The notes under the pieces were generated by a model, which was not told the DNA's origin, made no database searches, and saw only the letters and a program-made list of their open reading frames with translations. This document shows, piece by piece, positions 17,931 to 26,109 of a stretch of 64,000 nt of DNA. The position numbers were made by a program, and so were the translations under genes. Every line of letters begins with the position of its first letter. The stretch's first letter is position 1. Source of the DNA: Cognatilysobacter tabacisoli (GTDB lineage Bacteria > Pseudomonadota > Gammaproteobacteria > Xanthomonadales > Xanthomonadaceae); contig NZ_QXJI01000004.1 in the NCBI RefSeq assembly GCF_003586305.1, positions 1 to 64,000 on the forward strand. Reading direction: 5' to 3'.

Positions 17931-18517
17931 GCGCCCCCGCGTCGAGCCCGCATGCCGGGCTGGTGAAGATGGTGCTGGTCGCACTGGCCGCGTTTGCGTT
18001 CACGTTCGCGCTGGTGCCGCTGTACCGAATCGCCTGTGAGAAGGTGTTCGGCATCCGCCTCGACCGCGAGGCCTCCGACGGCGGCACCGCGGCCGTCGCC
18101 ACCAAGGCGCGCGAGCTGACGATCCAGTTCGACGGCGGCGTGAACTCGAAGCTGCCGTGGAAGTTCAAGCCGCAGCAGCTGACGATGACGGTGCGCCCCG
18201 GCGAGCAGTACGAGGCGATGTACGTGGCGCAGAACACCAGCGACCGCGCGATCGTCGGCAGCGCAACGCCGTCGGTGGCGCCGGCGAGGGCGTCGGGCTA
18301 CTTCAACAAGACCGAGTGCTTCTGCTTCACCGCGCAGACGCTCGCCGCCGGCGAGTCGCGCGAGATGCCGGTGCGCTTCATCGTCGACCCGAACCTGCCG
18401 GCCGACGTCAAGACGATCACCCTGTCGTACACCTTCTTCAAGAACGACGTGCTCACCGCCCGGCTCGGCGCGGCGGGCACGGCGTCGTCGCCGGCGCCGT
18501 CGCGCGCGGCGCCCTGA
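17927..18517 (+). CDS. ctaG: Cytochrome c oxidase assembly protein CtaG/Cox11
   Basis: A 196-residue membrane-anchored copper chaperone that delivers CuB to subunit I. One N-terminal helix (about 13-35, ending [13 protein letters not shown]) anchors a periplasmic beta-sandwich. The Cu-binding CFCF motif ([13 protein letters not shown]) is intact near residue 132, and MPVRFIVDP and TLSYTFF follow as in the family. Its start overlaps the preceding short gene. Length is close to the usual 180-200, with a short Ala/Ser/Pro tail. Confidence 0.95.
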   Translation: MSAPASSPHAGLVKMVLVALAAFAFTFALVPLYRIACEKVFGIRLDREASDGGTAAVATKARELTIQFDGGVNSKLPWKFKPQQLTMTVRPGEQYEAMYVAQNTSDRAIVGSATPSVAPARASGYFNKTECFCFTAQTLAAGESREMPVRFIVDPNLPADVKTITLSYTFFKNDVLTARLGAAGTASSPAPSRAAP

Positions 18518-18562
18518 GCCCCTTTACCCTCTAGTCGTCGCTTCTCAACGGAACCCGCCGCC

Positions 18563-19444
18563 ATGGCCCAAGTCCACGCCTCGCCAGACGCCAACGTCTA
18601 CTACGTCCCGCACAGCAGCCGCTGGCCGTTCCTGGGTTCGATCGCGCTGTTCGTGACCATGCTCGGCGTCGCCAGCTGGCTCAACGAGGTCAGCTGGGGC
18701 AAGCCGGTGTTCTTCTTCGGCATCGCGCTGACGATCGGCGTGCTGGCGGCGTGGTTCACGGACGTGGTCCGCGAGTCGGTCGGCGGCAGCTACAACAAGC
18801 AGGTCGACACGTCGTTCCGGATGGGGATGGTGTGGTTCATCTTCTCCGAGGTGATGTTCTTCGCTGCGTTCTTCGGCGCGCTGTTCTACGCGCGCCAGTT
18901 CGCGCTGCCGTGGCTGGGCGGCGAGGGCGACGGCGTGGCGACCAACAACCTGCTCTGGGACGGCTTCGCCAGCGCGTGGCCGAGCAACGGCCCGGGCGCG
19001 GTCGGCGGCCAGTTCCAGACGATCCCCGCGTGGGGCCTGCCGCTGCTCAACACGCTGATCCTGCTGGCGTCGGGCGTGACGGTCACGATCGCGCACCACG
19101 CGCTCAAGGCCGGCCACCGCAAGCAGCTGCTGGTGTTCCTCGGCCTGACGGTCGCGCTGGGCTGCCTGTTCCTGTTCTACCAGGGCGAGGAGTACATCCA
19201 CGCCTACAAGGAGCTGAACCTGACGCTCGGTTCGGGCATCTACGGCTCGACGTTCTTCATGCTGACCGGCTTCCACGGCCTGCACGTCACGCTCGGCACG
19301 ATCATGCTGGCCGTGATCTGGTTCCGCTGCGCCAAGGGCCACTTCACCAAGGAGAACCACTTCGCGTTCGAGGCGGTGGCCTGGTACTGGCACTTCGTCG
19401 ACGTGGTGTGGCTGGGCCTGTTCCTGTTCGTCTACGTGCTGTAA
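18563..19444 (+). CDS. ctaE: Cytochrome c oxidase subunit III
   Basis: A 293-residue membrane subunit with seven helices. Conserved features are RMGMVWFIFSEVMFFAAFFG (helix III), HHALKAGHRKQ, YIHAYKELNLTLGSGIYGSTFF and FHGLHVTLG, and the C-terminal WYWHFVDVVWLGLF. It stabilises subunit I and supports proton uptake. It is 45 bp after ctaG. A TACCCT hexamer just upstream could be an internal -10 box, but this is weak. Confidence 0.96.
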   Translation: MAQVHASPDANVYYVPHSSRWPFLGSIALFVTMLGVASWLNEVSWGKPVFFFGIALTIGVLAAWFTDVVRESVGGSYNKQVDTSFRMGMVWFIFSEVMFFAAFFGALFYARQFALPWLGGEGDGVATNNLLWDGFASAWPSNGPGAVGGQFQTIPAWGLPLLNTLILLASGVTVTIAHHALKAGHRKQLLVFLGLTVALGCLFLFYQGEEYIHAYKELNLTLGSGIYGSTFFMLTGFHGLHVTLGTIMLAVIWFRCAKGHFTKENHFAFEAVAWYWHFVDVVWLGLFLFVYVL

Positions 19445-19558
19445 GGCGAACGACACCGCATCGCTCGGGCCGGCATCGCCGGCCCGTTGCGTCTGTGGGG
19501 CCCGGAAAAACGTATCAGTACGGCGTGCGCAGCGCGCGCGCGAGGTTCAGCGGCACGA

Positions 19559-19777
19559 TCAGCGGCCGACGCCGTGCGGCTGGATCCAGCCCATTTTGAT
19601 CGACAGGACCACGATCAGGATCAGCGCGACGGACAGCGCGATGCGGCGGGTCAGCGCGTTGACGGTGCGCTTGCTCTCGCCCTTGTCGACAAGCATGTAG
19701 TAGAGGCCGGCACCGAGGTTCCAGAGGATGACGACCAGGAACGCGATGATCAGCAGGGTCTTCAGGGAGTCGTTCAT
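19559..19777 (-). CDS. Twin transmembrane protein (DUF2909)
   Basis: A 72-residue protein with two hydrophobic helices (about 6-28 and 46-66) separated by a basic loop (VDKGESKRTVNALTRR). It matches the DUF2909 'twin transmembrane' family, which in gammaproteobacteria typically sits on the opposite strand between the subunit III gene and surf1, exactly as here. A link with oxidase assembly is inferred from this position only. Confidence 0.85.
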   Translation of the reverse strand: MNDSLKTLLIIAFLVVILWNLGAGLYYMLVDKGESKRTVNALTRRIALSVALILIVVLSIKMGWIQPHGVGR

Positions 19778-19846
19778 TGCGGCCTCCGGGGCGGTGCAGG
19801 GCCGCGGCGCGGCCGGTGGATTATCGCGCCTTTGCGCGGGACGGGC

Positions 19847-20596
19847 ATGAGTCGCGTCGGGATGCACCGTCCCGGCATCCGTCGGCGGCACACGCTCACG
19901 ATCGGCTGGACGCTGGCGCTGCTGGCGATCGCGCTGTTCGCGCGGCTCGGCTTCTGGCAGGCGCAGCGCGCGGACGAAAAGCAGGCGATGCTTGATGCCG
20001 CGTCGCGCGTGCTGGCCGAACGCCGCGCCGCGCCGCGCGATGCCGCCGCCGATGCCACGCGCGCCGGCGACTTCGACTGGTACGTGGCGCGCGGACGATT
20101 CGATGCGCGCCCGCCGCTGCTGCTCGACAACCAGCTGCGCGGCGGTCGCGCCGGCGTGCGCGTGTACCGGCTGTTTGCGCCGGACGGGGCCGCACAGTCC
20201 GTGCTGGTCGATCTGGGCTGGCTGCCGCTGGCCGGCGACCGCGCCTTGCCGACGCTCGACGCGCCGCCCGCAGGCGAGGTCGAGCTGCGCGGGCTGCTGG
20301 CGCCGCCGCCGTCGACCGGGCTGGCGGTCGGCGCGCCGCTGGCCCGGCGCGACGGTGCGTGGCTGATGAGCCGGTTCGATGCGCCGGCGATCGCCGCCGC
20401 GCTCGGGCAGGCGCCGGCGCCGCGCGTGCTGCGGCTCGATCCTGACCTGCCGCTGGGCTACACCCGCGACCTGGCGCTGCTCGCCAATACCCTGCCGCCC
20501 GACAAGCACCGCGGCTACGCGCTGCAGTGGTTCGCCCTCGCGCTTGCGGTGCTGGTCACCGCCGTGGTCCTCACCCTGAGAAAGAAATTCGCATGA
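19847..20596 (+). CDS. SURF1 family cytochrome oxidase biogenesis protein
   Basis: A 249-residue membrane protein with one helix near each end (about 18-36 and 222-242) and a periplasmic domain between them, as in SURF1/Shy1. Family signs are LGFWQAQRADEKQAML, LLDNQLRGGRAGVRVYRL, VDLGWLPLAGDR and HRGYALQWFALA. SURF1 helps insert heme a into subunit I. An alternative start at 19862 would remove five residues. The last codons overlap the next gene by ATGA. Confidence 0.9.
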   Translation: MSRVGMHRPGIRRRHTLTIGWTLALLAIALFARLGFWQAQRADEKQAMLDAASRVLAERRAAPRDAAADATRAGDFDWYVARGRFDARPPLLLDNQLRGGRAGVRVYRLFAPDGAAQSVLVDLGWLPLAGDRALPTLDAPPAGEVELRGLLAPPPSTGLAVGAPLARRDGAWLMSRFDAPAIAAALGQAPAPRVLRLDPDLPLGYTRDLALLANTLPPDKHRGYALQWFALALAVLVTAVVLTLRKKFA

Positions 20597-21210
20597 GCGA
20601 CGCCCAGCCGACTCCCCGCCCCGAACCCCAGCCCGACATCGACCCGCGCACGCGCCGCCGCAACCGGGTGATGCTGGTCGGCATCGCCGCGATCTTCATC
20701 GTGCCGATCCTGGTCGCGACCGCGATCAACGTGCTGGGCCTGCGCCCGGCGCCGACGCGCCAGCACGGCGAGCTGCTCGATCCGCGTCCCGACCTGCGCG
20801 AGCTGTCGCCGACGACGCTCGACGGCGGCCGCTACGGTTGGGACCCGGCGGCGCGACGCTGGCGGATCCTGCTGGCCCCGCCGGCCGGCTGCGACGCCGC
20901 GTGCCAGCGGCTCGGCGCCGACCTCGACAAGGTCTGGCAGCTGTTCGGCAAGGACGCCGACCGCGTCGACGTGCTGTGGCTGTGCGCGGCCGAGCGGTGC
21001 ACCGTGGCCGACGGCGCGCAGCGCATCGCCACGCTGCGCACGCTGCGCCCCGACCCGGCGCTGCGCGCGCGGCTGCCGCAGGTGGACGACGCCCGCGGCA
21101 CCCCGGTCTACGTGGTCGACCCGTACGGCTTCGTGGTGCTGCGCTACGCGCCGGGCACCGACCCCGGCGGGCTGCGCAGCGACGTCGCCCGGCTGATCAA
21201 GCTCAAATGA
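20593..21210 (+). CDS. Membrane-anchored thioredoxin/Sco-like oxidase accessory protein
   Basis: A 205-residue protein with a polar N-terminus, one transmembrane helix (about 26-48) and a periplasmic domain. The domain contains CDAACQRL (a CxxxC pair near residue 100), WLCAAERC, and a C-terminal VYVVDPYGFVVLRYAPG that fits the end of a Sco1/SenC thioredoxin fold. This points to a copper- or thiol-related role in oxidase assembly. Translational coupling to surf1 and position before ctaA support that. It is more divergent than typical Sco proteins, so the role is an inference. Confidence 0.7.
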   Translation: MSDAQPTPRPEPQPDIDPRTRRRNRVMLVGIAAIFIVPILVATAINVLGLRPAPTRQHGELLDPRPDLRELSPTTLDGGRYGWDPAARRWRILLAPPAGCDAACQRLGADLDKVWQLFGKDADRVDVLWLCAAERCTVADGAQRIATLRTLRPDPALRARLPQVDDARGTPVYVVDPYGFVVLRYAPGTDPGGLRSDVARLIKLK

Positions 21211-21285
21211 CCGGGCCCGCGGCGCGCCACAGGCGCGCCGATGGTGCGCGTCTCCCTTTTCCCCTCGTCTTGTCGTGAGTCCCCC

Positions 21286-22434
21286 ATGACCGTCCCGACC
21301 AAGCCTTCGGTTCACCGTCACTTCCACCGCGTCGCGTGGCTCGCGGTCGCACTGGCGCTGTGCGTGATCGTGTTCGGCGCCTTCGTGCGCCTGTCGCACG
21401 CCGGCCTCAGCTGCCCCGACTGGCCGACCTGCTACGGCCGCGCCACGTGGCCGCAGGGCGCGCACGAAGTCAGCGACGCCAGCCTCACCGACATCCGCCC
21501 GGTCGAAGTGGCCAAGGCGTGGCGCGAGCAGTTCCACCGCCACATCGCCGCCGGCCTCGGCCTGCTGGTGTTCGCGCTGGCGCTGATGGCCGCGCGCCGC
21601 CGCCGCTTCGGCCTCGCGCAGGTGATCGGCGCGGCCGGCCTGGTCGCCGTCGCGATTCCGCTGTACATGCAGGGCGCGCACGTCGCGTCGTCGGCGCTGG
21701 TCGTCGTGGCGGAGGCCATCCTGCTGCTGGCCGCGCTGCGCTGGAGCAACGTCGACCTGGCCCGCGCGTCGGCGCTGACGCTGGCGGTGATCATCTTCCA
21801 GGCGATGCTCGGCATGTGGACGGTCACCTGGCTGCTGAAGCCGGTGGTCGTGATGGCGCACCTGGTCGGCGGCCTGACGACGTTCTCGCTGCTGGTGTGG
21901 ATGGCGTGGCGCGCGACCCACGCGCCGATCCTGCTGGCCGAGGCGCTGGCGATGCGCAAGCTGGTGATCGCCGGCATCGCGCTGACCGCGGTGCAGATCG
22001 CGCTCGGCGGATGGGTCAGCGCCAACTACGCCGCGCTGGCGTGCGGCAACGACTTCCCGACCTGCGTCGGCCAGTGGTGGCCGCGCCACGACTTCCGCGA
22101 GGGCTTCGTGCTGTGGCGCGGCATCGGCGTCGACTACGAGGGCGGCATCCTCGACGGCGAGGCCCGCATCGCGATCCAGCTCGCGCACCGGATGATGGCG
22201 GTGGTGGTGTTCGTCTACCTGCTGTGGCTGGCGGCGCGCCTGCTGGCGACCCCCGGCATGCGCGGCTGGGGCACGACCCTGGCCGTCGCGACCCTGGCCC
22301 AGGTCGCGCTCGGCATCGCCAACGTCAAGCTCGGGCTGCCGCTGTGGGTCGCGACGCTGCACAATGCGGGCGCCGTGGTGCTGCTGTTCGTGCTGGTCTC
22401 GCTGCTCGCACGCCTGCGCCCGCCCCAACCGTGA
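21286..22434 (+). CDS. ctaA: Heme A synthase
   Basis: A 382-residue protein with eight helices in two similar four-helix halves. It oxidises the C8 methyl of heme O to a formyl group. Recognisable are [19 protein letters not shown] with its Cys pair, [13 protein letters not shown], a second-half CGNDFPTC motif, [10 protein letters not shown] and [11 protein letters not shown]. The His residues near 86, 155, 310 and 370 are the likely heme ligands. ATG 21286 is chosen because the conserved region begins shortly after. It ends in GTGA shared with a possible GTG start of ctaB. Confidence 0.94.
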   Translation: MTVPTKPSVHRHFHRVAWLAVALALCVIVFGAFVRLSHAGLSCPDWPTCYGRATWPQGAHEVSDASLTDIRPVEVAKAWREQFHRHIAAGLGLLVFALALMAARRRRFGLAQVIGAAGLVAVAIPLYMQGAHVASSALVVVAEAILLLAALRWSNVDLARASALTLAVIIFQAMLGMWTVTWLLKPVVVMAHLVGGLTTFSLLVWMAWRATHAPILLAEALAMRKLVIAGIALTAVQIALGGWVSANYAALACGNDFPTCVGQWWPRHDFREGFVLWRGIGVDYEGGILDGEARIAIQLAHRMMAVVVFVYLLWLAARLLATPGMRGWGTTLAVATLAQVALGIANVKLGLPLWVATLHNAGAVVLLFVLVSLLARLRPPQP

Positions 22435-22445
22435 GTCCCGCCCCG

Positions 22446-23375
22446 ATGCGCGCCACCGTTCGCCAGTACTGGGACCTGACCAAGCCGCGCGTCGTCGCGC
22501 TGATCGTGTTCACCGCGCTGGTCGGGATGTTCCTGGCGATCGACGGCCTGCCGACGCGCGACGAGCTGGTCCGCGGCGCGCTCGGCTTCCTCGGCATCTG
22601 GCTGGCCGCGTCGAGCGCGGCGGCGATCAACCAGCTGCTCGACGCGCGCATCGACGCGAAGATGGCGCGGACCTCGTGGCGGCCGATCGTCGCCGGCCAG
22701 GTCACCCCGGAGCAGGCGCTAGTGTTCGCCCTCGTCCTGGCGCTGGCGTCGATGGTGGTGCTGATGGTGTGGGTCAACGCGATCACCGCGTGGCTGACGT
22801 TCGCCTCGCTGATCGGCTACGCGGTCATCTACACCGTGTTCCTGAAGCGCGCGACCCCGCAGAACATCGTGATCGGCGGCATCGCCGGCGCCGCGCCGCC
22901 GCTGCTGGGCTGGTCGGCGATCACCGGCATGCAGGGCGAGTGGGACTGGGCGCACGCGCTGCTGCTGGTACTTATCATCTTCGTGTGGACGCCGCCGCAC
23001 TTCTGGGCCCTGGCGATCTTCCGCCGCGACGACTACGCGCGCGCGATGGTGCCGATGCTGCCGGTCACCCACGGCGTCACCTACACGCGCTGGCAGATCC
23101 TGCTGTACACGTGGCTGCTGGTCGCCGCGACCGTGCTGCCGTGGGCCGCCGGCATGAGCGGGCTGTTCTACCTCGGCGGCGCGCTGGTGCTCGGCGCGGT
23201 GTTCCTGTGGTACGCGTGGCGGCTGCTCGACCCGCCGGACGAGCTGTTCGCGATGCGGACGTTCAACTTCTCGATCGTCTACCTGATGGCGCTGTTCGCG
23301 TTCCTGCTGGTCGACCACTGGCTGATGCCGTGGCTGGAGCCCGCGCCGCTGCTCGAGTTCCAGCCGCTGCGCTGA
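22446..23375 (+). CDS. ctaB: Protoheme IX farnesyltransferase (heme O synthase)
   Basis: A 309-residue UbiA-family prenyltransferase that attaches farnesyl to heme B, the step before CtaA. The Asp-rich Mg-diphosphate motif is [19 protein letters not shown] near residues 65-83, and the family block [16 protein letters not shown] follows near 138. [16 protein letters not shown] is also typical. About nine helices are predicted. An in-frame GTG at 22431 overlaps the ctaA stop (GTGA) and would add five residues; either start is possible. It closes the oxidase cluster. Confidence 0.94.
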   Translation: MRATVRQYWDLTKPRVVALIVFTALVGMFLAIDGLPTRDELVRGALGFLGIWLAASSAAAINQLLDARIDAKMARTSWRPIVAGQVTPEQALVFALVLALASMVVLMVWVNAITAWLTFASLIGYAVIYTVFLKRATPQNIVIGGIAGAAPPLLGWSAITGMQGEWDWAHALLLVLIIFVWTPPHFWALAIFRRDDYARAMVPMLPVTHGVTYTRWQILLYTWLLVAATVLPWAAGMSGLFYLGGALVLGAVFLWYAWRLLDPPDELFAMRTFNFSIVYLMALFAFLLVDHWLMPWLEPAPLLEFQPLR

Positions 23376-23405
23376 CGCGCGCGGCCTTCCTTCGACGGAC
23401 TTCCC

Positions 23406-24710
23406 ATGCCCAACGCCTTCCGCCGCCTCCCGCGCACGCTGCTGCTTGCGCTCGTCCTCGCCAGCCCGGCGGCGGCCGCGCAGCCGGTCGCCGACACGGT
23501 GGTGATCACCGCCGCGCGCCTGCTCGACGTGCGCAGCGGCCGCTACGTCGAGCAGCCGCAGCTGCTGGTGCGCGACGGCCGGGTCGTGTCGATCGAACGC
23601 GCCGGCGCGCCCGTGCCCGACGGCGCGCGCCGCGTCGACCTGGCCGGCCTGACGCTGGTGCCGGGCCTGATCGACATGCACACGCACCTGGACTCCGACC
23701 CGAGCTACGGCGGCTACACCGGGCTGCAGTTCAGCGACCGCTTCTGGTCGATGCTCGCGGTCAAGCACGCCGAGCGCACGCTGATGGCCGGCTTCACCAC
23801 CGTGCGCAACGTCGGCTCCGACGCGTGGAACGACGTCGGCCTGCGCGAGGCCATCGACGAGGGCAAGGTGCCCGGTCCGCGCGTGGTGTCGGCGGCGTAC
23901 TCGTTCGGCGCGACCGGCGGCCACTGCGATTCGACCTACTTCCCGCCGTCGATGGCGCAGAAGAGCCCGTACAACGCCGACAGCCCGGAGGAGGCGCGCA
24001 AGGTCGTGCGCGAGCTGCGCAAGTACGGCGCGCGCGTGATCAAGGTCTGCGCGACCGGCGGCGTGTTCTCGCGCAACACCGAGCCGGGCCAGCAGCAGAT
24101 GTCGCTGGCCGAGATGCAGGCGGTCGCCGACGAGGCCCACCAGTGGGGCCTGAAGGTCGCCGCGCACGCGCACGGCGCGGCCGGCATCAAGGACGCGATC
24201 CGCGCCGGCATCGACACGATCGAGCACGCCAGCCTGATCGACGACGAGGGCATCCGCTTGGCGAAGCAGCGCGGCGCGTGGCTGTCGATGGACATCTACA
24301 ACACCGAGTACACCCAGGCCGAGGGCAAGAAGAACGGCGTGCTCGAGGACAACCTGCGCAAGGACCGCGAGATCGCCGACCTGCAGCGCGAGAACTTCCG
24401 CCGCGCGCACGCGGCCGGCGCGAAGATGGTCTACGGCACCGACGCTGGCATCTACCCGCACGGCGACAACGCGCGGCAGCTGGCGGTGATGGTGCGCTAC
24501 GGCATGTCGCCGCTGCAGGCGATCCAGTCGGCGACGCTCAACGCCTCGCAGGCGCTGGGCCGGGACGACGTCGGCGTGCTCGAGGCCGGCCGCTGGGCCG
24601 ACCTGGTCGCCGTCGCGGGCGATCCGCTGGCCGACGTGCGCGTGCTCGAGACGGTGCCGGTGGTGATCAAGGGCGGCGCCGTGGTCAAGGACGCGCGCAC
24701 GGGGGACTAA
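23406..24710 (+). CDS. Secreted metal-dependent amidohydrolase (M38-like)
   Basis: A 434-residue amidohydrolase-superfamily enzyme with a Sec signal (about 1-25, ending AAAAQ). The binuclear metal site is complete: HxH in DMHTHLD (H92, H94), the carboxylatable Lys in VIKVCATGG, His in AAHAHG, His in IEHASL, and Asp in YGTDAG. Similar secreted proteins are annotated as Xaa-Pro dipeptidases or imidazolonepropionase-like hydrolases; the substrate is not certain, but a dipeptide or acylated amino acid is likely. It starts 30 bp after ctaB on the same strand, so it may be read through from the oxidase operon, yet it faces iadA tail to tail. Confidence 0.88.
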   Translation: MPNAFRRLPRTLLLALVLASPAAAAQPVADTVVITAARLLDVRSGRYVEQPQLLVRDGRVVSIERAGAPVPDGARRVDLAGLTLVPGLIDMHTHLDSDPSYGGYTGLQFSDRFWSMLAVKHAERTLMAGFTTVRNVGSDAWNDVGLREAIDEGKVPGPRVVSAAYSFGATGGHCDSTYFPPSMAQKSPYNADSPEEARKVVRELRKYGARVIKVCATGGVFSRNTEPGQQQMSLAEMQAVADEAHQWGLKVAAHAHGAAGIKDAIRAGIDTIEHASLIDDEGIRLAKQRGAWLSMDIYNTEYTQAEGKKNGVLEDNLRKDREIADLQRENFRRAHAAGAKMVYGTDAGIYPHGDNARQLAVMVRYGMSPLQAIQSATLNASQALGRDDVGVLEAGRWADLVAVAGDPLADVRVLETVPVVIKGGAVVKDARTGD

Positions 24711-24804
24711 CGCGACAGCCTTCCTCGGCGACGCCCAAAAAAGAACCCGAGGGCCCGCCGCGCGCGGAGAGATGCGACGGCGCGGTGGCCCCCGGGCCGG
24801 GAAA

Positions 24805-25944
24805 TCAGCCGGCGGCGGGGTGCCAGTGCCCGCCGGCGACGGTCGCGCGCAGCGCCAGCGTGTCCGGATCGAGCAGCACCAGGTCGGCATCGGCGCCGAC
24901 CCGCAGTTCGCCCTTGCGCGGCAGGCCCCACACCGCGGCCGGGGAGCGCGTCACCGTCGCCAGCGCCTGCTCGAACGTGACCCCGTGCGCGTGCACCGCG
25001 GCGACCAGCGCCTCGTGCAGGCTGCGCACCGGCGCGATGCCGAGCTCCAGCAGTGTCCCGTCCGCGGCGAAGTGCGGCAGGCTGGCCTGGCCGTCGGAGC
25101 TGATCGTGATCCGCGCCGCCGGTACGCCCGCGTCGAGCAGCTCGGCCAGCGCCGCGGCGGCCGGGACGTCGCCGGCCTCGACCAGCGCCGGCGTGGTGCC
25201 GGCGGTCAGGTCGACGCTGCCGCCGCGTGCGACCCACGCCGGCGCCTTGCGCAGCAGCTGGCGGTTGCGGTTGACGTGGGTCGGGTGCCACTGCGACGGC
25301 GGCAGCGGGAAGTGGTCGCTGACCTCGTGCAGCAGCGCCAGGCCCTCATCGGCATCGCCGACGTGGACCAGCACGGTGCCGCGCTTGCCCGCGAGCATGC
25401 CGCCGACGCGCGCGTCGGCGCCGATCCGCGCCAGCTCGCCGGCGGACGGCTGCGAGCCGCGGTGGTCGGCGATCGCGATCTCGCCGACGCCGAGGATGTC
25501 GGGCACCAGCACCAGGTCGTCGCGCACGCTGCCGGTCAGCGTCGCCACCGGCACCCGGTAGCTGCCGGTCAGCGCGTAGGCGCTGAGGCCGTGCGCCGAC
25601 AGCGCGCGCGCGCAGGCCAGCAGGTCGGCGTGGCTGCGGGTGACGTCGTCGGTCCCGAGCGCGCCGATCAGCGTGGTGACGCCTGCGGCGAGCGCGTCGC
25701 CGGCCGACAGCGCCGGCGTGCGCGTGGCGAAGCCGCCCTCGCCGCCGCCGCCGGACAGGTGCACCAGCGAGTCGACGAAGCCGGGGCAGGTGAGCGCGCC
25801 GTCGGCGTCGATCGTCTCGTGCGGCAGGTCGAAGCGCAGGTCGGCCTGCATCGCGAGGATCCGGCCGGCGCCGAGCAGCACGTCCATCCGCCCGAGCGGC
25901 GTGGGCGCGTGCACCTGCGCGTTGCGGATCAGCACGAACGTCAT
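24805..25944 (-). CDS. iadA: Isoaspartyl dipeptidase homologue with altered metal site
   Basis: A 379-residue M38 amidohydrolase that aligns along its length with E. coli IadA, which splits beta-aspartyl dipeptides. Substrate residues are kept: E69 in GGGGEGG, Y129 in GSYRVP, R162 in ADHRG, the Arg in HPTHVNRN and the Asp in SSDGQAS. The first His of the HxH metal motif is Leu (DSLVHL: L60, H62), and the carboxylated Lys that bridges the metals in E. coli is Glu (GEIAIADHR: E155). The two other His ligands remain (LVHVGD, PTHVN). It could be a one-metal or otherwise altered enzyme. AAGGA lies 5 nt before the ATG. It follows the TBDR by 165 bp on the same strand. Confidence 0.85.
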   Translation of the reverse strand: MTFVLIRNAQVHAPTPLGRMDVLLGAGRILAMQADLRFDLPHETIDADGALTCPGFVDSLVHLSGGGGEGGFATRTPALSAGDALAAGVTTLIGALGTDDVTRSHADLLACARALSAHGLSAYALTGSYRVPVATLTGSVRDDLVLVPDILGVGEIAIADHRGSQPSAGELARIGADARVGGMLAGKRGTVLVHVGDADEGLALLHEVSDHFPLPPSQWHPTHVNRNRQLLRKAPAWVARGGSVDLTAGTTPALVEAGDVPAAAALAELLDAGVPAARITISSDGQASLPHFAADGTLLELGIAPVRSLHEALVAAVHAHGVTFEQALATVTRSPAAVWGLPRKGELRVGADADLVLLDPDTLALRATVAGGHWHPAAG

Positions 25945-26109
25945 GGGGGTCCTTGGGGCAGGGAGGCGAGGCGCGGCGGCGTTCGCGCGCGCCTCGACGG
26001 CAGATGGAGTGACGGCGACGCGGGAGGCGCGTCGGCCGCTGGACGCGCACCGCGCCCCGGGCGGACCCGGGGCGCGGCGAATGCACGACGCCGGCTCAGC
26101 GGAGCTTGA

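Noticed and set aside
24711-24804. T-rich stretch (minus strand) after iadA as a terminator
   Set aside because: A run of six T's is present but no stable stem of more than three or four base pairs with a proper loop precedes it.
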